NCBI GenBank assembly: GCA_025449515.1
Contig: JANWJI010000152.1
Span: 1-9,763, forward strand
Direction of reading: 5' to 3'
Source: Nitrososphaeraceae archaeon
GTDB lineage: Archaea > Thermoproteota > Nitrososphaeria > Nitrososphaerales > Nitrososphaeraceae
Length of the DNA: 9,763 nt
Both the position numbers and the translations under genes were made by a program. This document shows positions 6,573 through 9,763 of the stretch, piece by piece. Under the pieces are notes generated by a model. That model was given only the letters and a program-made list of their open reading frames with translations. It was not told where the DNA came from and did no database searches. Numbering within the stretch: the stretch's first letter is position 1; each line of letters begins with the position of its first letter.

Positions 6573-6794
6573 TTAAAAATTGCCGTTAATCGCTCTAACG
6601 ATTTCCACAAATACTTGACCATTCGGTAGAGTATATGCTTTCTCTCCTATTCTTGTCTTGTTAACCCCATGCATAATCTTAATGGGATGCCAATATACAA
6701 GACTGTATAGAAGGATCATTAAGATAATGCCGCTAGCGATAAGAGCAATTCCGGCATATATCAAAAGTCTCTTCTTATCCCTTCTATTTAACAC
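6573..6794 (-). CDS. Small single-helix membrane protein, function unknown
   Basis: I do not recognise this 73-residue product. It has a basic N-terminus (NRRDKKR, 3-9), one strong transmembrane helix (about 10-34, ending at YW), and a polar C-terminal part (36-73) containing YTLPNGQVFVEIV, which could form a beta hairpin. Charge distribution predicts the N-terminus inside and the C-terminal part outside the cell. The frame opens with GTG directly after a TGA stop, so no longer form is possible. It lies 224 bases after spt5, beyond a hairpin, and a TATA-like element at 6908-6917 could serve it with a leader of about 90 bases. It is not SecE, whose helix lies at the C-terminal end. The sharp bipartite composition supports a real gene, but the start codon is weak. 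Confidence 0.55.
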   Translation of the reverse strand: MLNRRDKKRLLIYAGIALIASGIILMILLYSLVYWHPIKIMHGVNKTRIGEKAYTLPNGQVFVEIVRAINGNF

Positions 6795-6907
6795 TCAATA
6801 ATAGCACCAATTCTCGTGCACTTTCTTGCATTCGTACCTATGATTCTCATTACGAAAAACTTGTGTTGCTGGCGGCAGGACAATGCGTAGTATCAAAAAA
6901 ATGGAAG

Positions 6908-6917
6908 CTATAAAAAT
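6908..6917 (-). promoter_or_regulatory. TATA-like element upstream of the 73-residue membrane protein
   Basis: The minus strand reads ATTTTTATAG here. It would start a transcript near 6885, about 90 bases before the GTG of the small membrane protein. The distance is longer than for the other genes in the window, so the assignment is tentative. Confidence 0.3.
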
Positions 6918-6963
6918 TTGTTTTTGAGCTAGATATGAGTTTAGACTGACTGGCCCAAATTAT

Positions 6964-6986
6964 AATTGAAATTTGATCTTTCAATT
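6964..6986 (-). terminator. Hairpin after spt5
   Basis: AATTGAAA-N7-TTTCAATT forms a perfect 8-base-pair stem 32 bases beyond the spt5 stop, followed on the minus strand by ATAATTTGG. Its place between two minus-strand genes suggests a 3'-end or processing signal. The stem is AT-rich and the U-run is poor, so termination is inferred only. Confidence 0.35.
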
Positions 6987-7018
6987 CATAACACTTAAAG
7001 GTTGATGTGGAAATATTG

Positions 7019-7678
7019 CTAGCGTGATGACTTTTTCAAATAATTTGCATCGACTGTAACGGGTATCTGGTATGGTGAATCGAGCAATACTACTGTCGCC
7101 TCTTGTTTTTCATAGTCTACTCTAGTTATCTTGGCCTTCATTGATTTGAAAGGACCTCCGATAACCTCCACGGTATCATCTACGCTTAATTCAGCCACTA
7201 CGGGTTTCTTGACAATATAACCTTCTATATCTTTAAAAGGCAATTCTCCACGAATTTGCCCCCTTACATGTCTAACACCTGACAATGCTTCAAAGGCGAC
7301 CATTGAATCTGGAGCTTCGATTATTATATAGCCCTTGAAACTATCGAGCACAAGTATAGAATAGATTCCAATTTTTTTAGCGGCGACTTTGTTTTGAAGG
7401 ATATTAGCTACTACTCGTTCCTGTCCTCCCGTGGTTCTAATAGCAAAGAATTTTGACTCGATCGTCTTTAATTTTTCTTCTGATAGAATGATATTCGAAT
7501 CTTCGGTAGAAGATACCTCTTCATGAGGCATAGATATATGTGACGCCTCACCTTGTTGTTCAAGAGTTTCCATATCCTCAACTGTTTCCCGATTTTCTTT
7601 ATTGCCCTCTTCTATTTCAGATAAATCACTAAAAACCTCATCATCAGAATGTTTACTTTTTTCAAGATAATTGTTCAT
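7019..7678 (-). CDS. spt5: Transcription elongation factor Spt5 (NusG family) with acidic N-terminus
   Basis: Binds the RNA polymerase clamp, with Spt4, and keeps elongation processive; it can also link polymerase to ribosomes. In the 219-residue form chosen here, the NGN domain spans about 76-158 (FFAIRTTGGQE at 77-87, GYIIIEAP at 116-123, VRHVRG at 135-140). One KOW domain follows at about 166-215 (DDTVEVIGGPFKSM at 167-180, then KITRVDY). Residues 1-75 form a low-complexity acidic tail with 22 Asp/Glu against 6 Lys/Arg. Archaeal Spt5 is usually about 150 residues without it. The open frame extends upstream to a TTG at 7789 (256 residues), but a TATA box lies inside that extension at the right distance for ATG 7678, with AGGA just before it. 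Neither SecE nor L11 is adjacent. Confidence 0.93.
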   Translation of the reverse strand: MNNYLEKSKHSDDEVFSDLSEIEEGNKENRETVEDMETLEQQGEASHISMPHEEVSSTEDSNIILSEEKLKTIESKFFAIRTTGGQERVVANILQNKVAAKKIGIYSILVLDSFKGYIIIEAPDSMVAFEALSGVRHVRGQIRGELPFKDIEGYIVKKPVVAELSVDDTVEVIGGPFKSMKAKITRVDYEKQEATVVLLDSPYQIPVTVDANYLKKSSR

Positions 7679-7712
7679 AATTCCTATTTCATTAATCGAT
7701 AGTCTAATGCAA

Positions 7713-7720
7713 TTTATAAA
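7713..7720 (-). promoter_or_regulatory. TATA box deciding the spt5 start
   Basis: The minus strand reads TTTATAAA, ending 34 bases before the ATG at 7678. This predicts a transcript start roughly 10 bases ahead of that ATG, with a weak ribosome site, AGGA, between. Because it sits inside the longer open frame (7679-7789), it argues against the TTG start at 7789. Confidence 0.6.
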
Positions 7721-7816
7721 TTTACTTAACTTGTCCCATACAAATTCGCTATTTTGGAATCTAAAATATATGGCAATTCGCTTCGCCAAAAGATAGGTTC
7801 AGAAATAAATTTACCA

Positions 7817-7833
7817 CTCAATATTCTATTGAG
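7817..7833. repeat. 17-base palindromic hairpin upstream of spt5
   Basis: CTCAATA-TTC-TATTGAG is a perfect 7-base dyad with a 3-base centre, about 140 bases upstream of the spt5 ATG. An overlapping alternative stem, CTATT-GAGG-AATAG, follows. It could be an operator or a transcript 3'-end structure; nothing else supports either. Confidence 0.35.
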
Positions 7834-8003
7834 GAATAGAGCCAGCAACATAGTGTATTGATCCTATTAATGATTCTGTTGCAATGTTTCCAGGTAGTAA
7901 TCAGGATATTCTAATTACGCAAATATCGAGAGACTATTTGGTAATTTCTAGACGTATCAGAGTCTGAAATATCATATTTAAAGTACGAATATCTAGATAG
8001 ATA

Positions 8004-8198
8004 CGAGGGACTGGAAACGTAGGTGGACCAGTCTATCCGGAGTGGGTTCGGCAAGTGGGATTAGACTTGGATATAATAAAGCTGGATTTACGATTAGATA
8101 GATGTTGTCGAAATAGATCAAAAGAATCGATGAATATGAAGATCGATACCAAGTATTATCCTTCTTGGAAATTGAGATCTAAATTATTGGTGTTTTTA
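8004..8198 (+). ncRNA. Possible small structured RNA gene
   Basis: A TATA-like ATATTTAAAG (7974-7983) is followed, at the expected distance of about 26 bases, by a patch clearly richer in G+C than the surrounding spacer. The patch can fold: GACTGG (8009-8014) pairs with CCAGTC (8028-8033), and GTCTATCC (8031-8038) pairs with GGATTAGAC (8058-8066) with one bulge. The two stems compete for GTC at 8031-8033. A 10-base palindrome, TATCTAGATA (7990-7999), lies between promoter and start. A T-run at 8193-8197 could end the transcript. It does not match tRNA, RNase P or SRP RNA features that I know. The ends are guesses. Confidence 0.22.
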
Positions 8199-8370
8199 TG
8201 ACATAAATAGACAGCTATCTGTTGATATTATAACAATTTATGAATCCAAACTTACATAAGTTAACGTTTAGAGAAAATTCGCACTATGGGAATACATTTT
8301 ACTGAATTTCAAGATACATCCAGAAACTATCTCTCCTAGTCCTCAAAGTTACTTTCGAAGATAGGATTAA

Positions 8371-9219
8371 TTGGTGTTATCCGTACGTAAGGGTATCTTG
8401 GAGGAAAGCTATTACACCCTTATAGCTTCGGAAAGGGATTTGGCAAGTATGACAATGTTAAACTATTTGATTAATGATAGGGGGTTTGAAGCTGCCGAGG
8501 AGAGTTCAAATGTCTTTGAATCAAAAATCCACAAAAATGTTAAGCTTTATGTCTCCAAACTCGAACTTTTTTCTCTAGAGGATATTGATGCAGATATTCA
8601 CGGATCAAAGGCAATAATTTTTCTATCCAAACATGAATCGATGAAGAAAATTCCAACTCTTACTTGTCATTCTACGGGCAATTTTTTAGATAATAATTAT
8701 GGAGGAAATCCGAAAGAACTTGGATTGTGCTATCCATCTCTACAGAAAGATTTCATCAATAGAATTAATAATAAGAAATCTTTAGTGCCAGATTACGAAA
8801 TATGCATTGAAGCCACACATCACGGACCAACATCATTACGATGTCCAATTTTGTTTGTGGAGATAGGATCATCTTACACTCAGTGGGCTGATATTAATGC
8901 TGCTTCACTTGTTTGCGATACAATGCTTGAGGTAATCACACTGGGATTTAGGAATTGCGCCAAAATAGGCATCGGACTTGGGGGCTCGCATTACCCAGCT
9001 AAATTCAACAAATTGTTGCTAGAATCAGAATACGGTCTTGCTACTATAGCTGCTAGGCACAACCTACATCTTATTGATCAAATTATGCTAAAACAAATGT
9101 CCTCAAAGAGTGTCGAAAAGGTAACTCATATTGTAGTAGACAAAAAGGGTCTAGGTAAGGAAAGGAGGCGAATAATGAACCTCGTAAGCCATTTTGGTCT
9201 TGAGATACTGTCAGTGTGA
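8371..9219 (+). CDS. dtdA: D-aminoacyl-tRNA deacylase (DtdA/DTD2 type)
   Basis: A cytosolic zinc-dependent enzyme that hydrolyses D-amino acids wrongly attached to tRNA, allowing tRNA recycling. It is the archaeal/plant type (DTD2, GEK1), unrelated to bacterial DTD. The 282-residue product has the family motifs in order: IASERDLASM (18-27), FLSKHES (84-90), TCHSTGN (98-104), EATHHGPT (147-154) with paired histidines likely for metal or catalysis, FVEIGSS (162-168), W172, and GIGLGGSHYPAKF (200-212). The family normally begins only a few residues before the IASERD strand, so the first dozen residues are questionable. Candidate starts are TTG 8371, GTG 8374 (7 bases after an AGGA) and TTG 8398; none is ATG. 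The NUDIX gene follows 33 bases after the stop, so the two are probably co-transcribed. Confidence 0.94.
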   Translation: MVLSVRKGILEESYYTLIASERDLASMTMLNYLINDRGFEAAEESSNVFESKIHKNVKLYVSKLELFSLEDIDADIHGSKAIIFLSKHESMKKIPTLTCHSTGNFLDNNYGGNPKELGLCYPSLQKDFINRINNKKSLVPDYEICIEATHHGPTSLRCPILFVEIGSSYTQWADINAASLVCDTMLEVITLGFRNCAKIGIGLGGSHYPAKFNKLLLESEYGLATIAARHNLHLIDQIMLKQMSSKSVEKVTHIVVDKKGLGKERRRIMNLVSHFGLEILSV

Positions 9220-9252
9220 TCGAGGTTGATTGCTACTATTTAGGACATCTAT

Positions 9253-9750
9253 TTGATTTGTTATAGATATTTTACTTCAAGTTCGTTTAAAGACTCTATA
9301 AAATCTATTAGTAACTCTCAATTAGAATCAGTCGTGACTGTAGGCGATAATAGAATCAAAGTTATTACGGTGTTCCTGATACATGAAGGAAAGATATTGC
9401 TTCTCAAACGCAGCCCTAAGGTTAGAACAATGAAAGGTATGTGGGCTGGAATAAGTGGCTATCTAGAGAATGAGGACCCATTAGCTCAGGCTCTGAAGGA
9501 AATACGAGAGGAAAGTGGGCTATTAGAAAGTCAAGTAGATCTACTCAGAAGTGCAGAACCATTGGAAGCTAGAGATACCCAGCTTCCTAATATTGTATGG
9601 ATTGTACATCCGTACTTGTTCCAATCAACTACGCAGTCAATCAAGATAGACTGGGAACATGATGAATACAAGTGGATACCGCCACATGATTTGGAAAAAT
9701 ACAAAACTGTTCCGAAGCTAAAGGATGCTTTGGAAAAATTACTCCACTAA
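9253..9750 (+). CDS. NUDIX hydrolase
   Basis: Hydrolyses a nucleoside diphosphate linked to another group (damaged nucleotides, dinucleotides or nucleotide sugars), with magnesium or manganese, in the cytosol. The 165-residue product has the NUDIX fold: strand ITVFLIHEGKILLLKRS (38-54), RTMKGMWAGISGYLE (58-72), then the NUDIX box from Gly69 to Leu90 with its catalytic KEIREESGL (82-90), followed by later strands around residues 115-125 and 136-142. The box is one residue shorter than the usual G-x5-E-x7-REUxEExGU and has Lys for the Arg, but Glu83, Glu86 and Glu87 are kept. Start: TTG 9253 is the first codon after an in-frame stop. GTG 9334 would give 138 residues and removes a poorly conserved-looking N-terminus. 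It probably forms an operon with dtdA. The substrate is unknown. Confidence 0.9.
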   Translation: MICYRYFTSSSFKDSIKSISNSQLESVVTVGDNRIKVITVFLIHEGKILLLKRSPKVRTMKGMWAGISGYLENEDPLAQALKEIREESGLLESQVDLLRSAEPLEARDTQLPNIVWIVHPYLFQSTTQSIKIDWEHDEYKWIPPHDLEKYKTVPKLKDALEKLLH

Positions 9751-9763
9751 TATCGTTATTACG

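Larger units (their letters stand above)
7679..8370. other. Long divergent spacer between spt5 and dtdA
   Basis: This spacer of about 690 bases holds the spt5 promoter at its left end, a 17-base palindromic hairpin (7817-7833), words shared with the spacer at 6475-6540, and a GC-richer patch near 8004-8070 with a TATA-like element upstream that may be a small-RNA gene. I searched both strands for SecE, the usual neighbour of Spt5, and found no hydrophobic frame of the right kind. The right part (8200-8370) shows only AT-rich sequence leading to dtdA. Confidence 0.5.

Noticed and set aside
7676..7850. SecE hidden upstream of Spt5 (a 41-codon minus-strand frame beginning MLLALFLNRIL, and the Spt5 extension DKLSKFINCIRLS)
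   Set aside because: The extension faintly recalls a SecE N-terminus, but no transmembrane helix follows in any frame, and the 41-codon frame lacks the SecE pattern.
8039..8060. tRNA T-arm-like GGGTTCGGCA
   Set aside because: There is no matching stem around the loop, no acceptor stem and no anticodon arm at the right distances.
1..9763. CRISPR array, insertion sequence or prophage
   Set aside because: There are no regularly spaced repeats, no transposase or integrase frame and no phage structural genes on either strand.

Overview
The window looks like chromosomal DNA from an ammonia-oxidising archaeon of the Nitrososphaeria (Thaumarchaeota). The evidence is a group II chaperonin (thermosome) subunit, an archaeal-type ribosomal protein L11, an Spt5/NusG transcription factor, a zinc-dependent archaeal D-aminoacyl-tRNA deacylase (DtdA), a stand-alone Lrp/AsnC effector domain, and TATA boxes about 26-30 bases upstream of several starts. 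The DNA is AT-rich and the spacers are long (300-740 bases). Together these point to a low-GC member of the Nitrososphaerales, such as a Nitrosocosmicus-like organism, rather than a compact marine Nitrosopumilus. That placement is inference. Nothing here looks like a phage, plasmid, CRISPR array or complete insertion sequence.

Layout, left to right. Bases 1-741 are non-coding on both strands. A nitroreductase-family flavoprotein (742-1389, minus) is divergent from a small three-helix membrane protein (1760-2092, plus), which has a clear TATA box with a dyad just upstream. After a 520-base spacer, a minus-strand run holds a stand-alone Lrp/AsnC ligand-binding domain (2613-2885), a thermosome subunit (3252-4895) and ribosomal protein L11 (5081-5560), each with its own apparent promoter. 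A plus-strand HAD-family 5'(3')-deoxyribonucleotidase-like gene (5860-6396) follows. It faces a small single-helix membrane protein (6573-6794, minus), and then comes Spt5 (7019-7678, minus). A divergent spacer of about 690 bases holds a possible small-RNA gene. The window ends with a plus-strand pair, dtdA (8371-9219) and a NUDIX hydrolase (9253-9750).

Functionally this is mostly housekeeping: protein folding (thermosome), the ribosomal stalk base (L11), transcription elongation (Spt5), translation quality control (DtdA), and nucleotide or metabolite clean-up (NUDIX, HAD nucleotidase). Spt5 and L11 are commonly neighbours in prokaryotes, together with SecE and L1/L10/L12. Here they are about 1.46 kb apart with an inverted gene between them, and no SecE, L1, L10 or L12 was found, so the ancestral cluster appears broken up.

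I found no clear new defence or mobile system. The items most worth a second look are the long acidic N-terminus on Spt5 and its correct start, the possible RNA gene near 8004, shared short words and a large inverted repeat in the spacers flanking spt5, the dyad beside the promoter of the 110-residue membrane protein, and a 12-base tandem duplication that doubles a stop codon.
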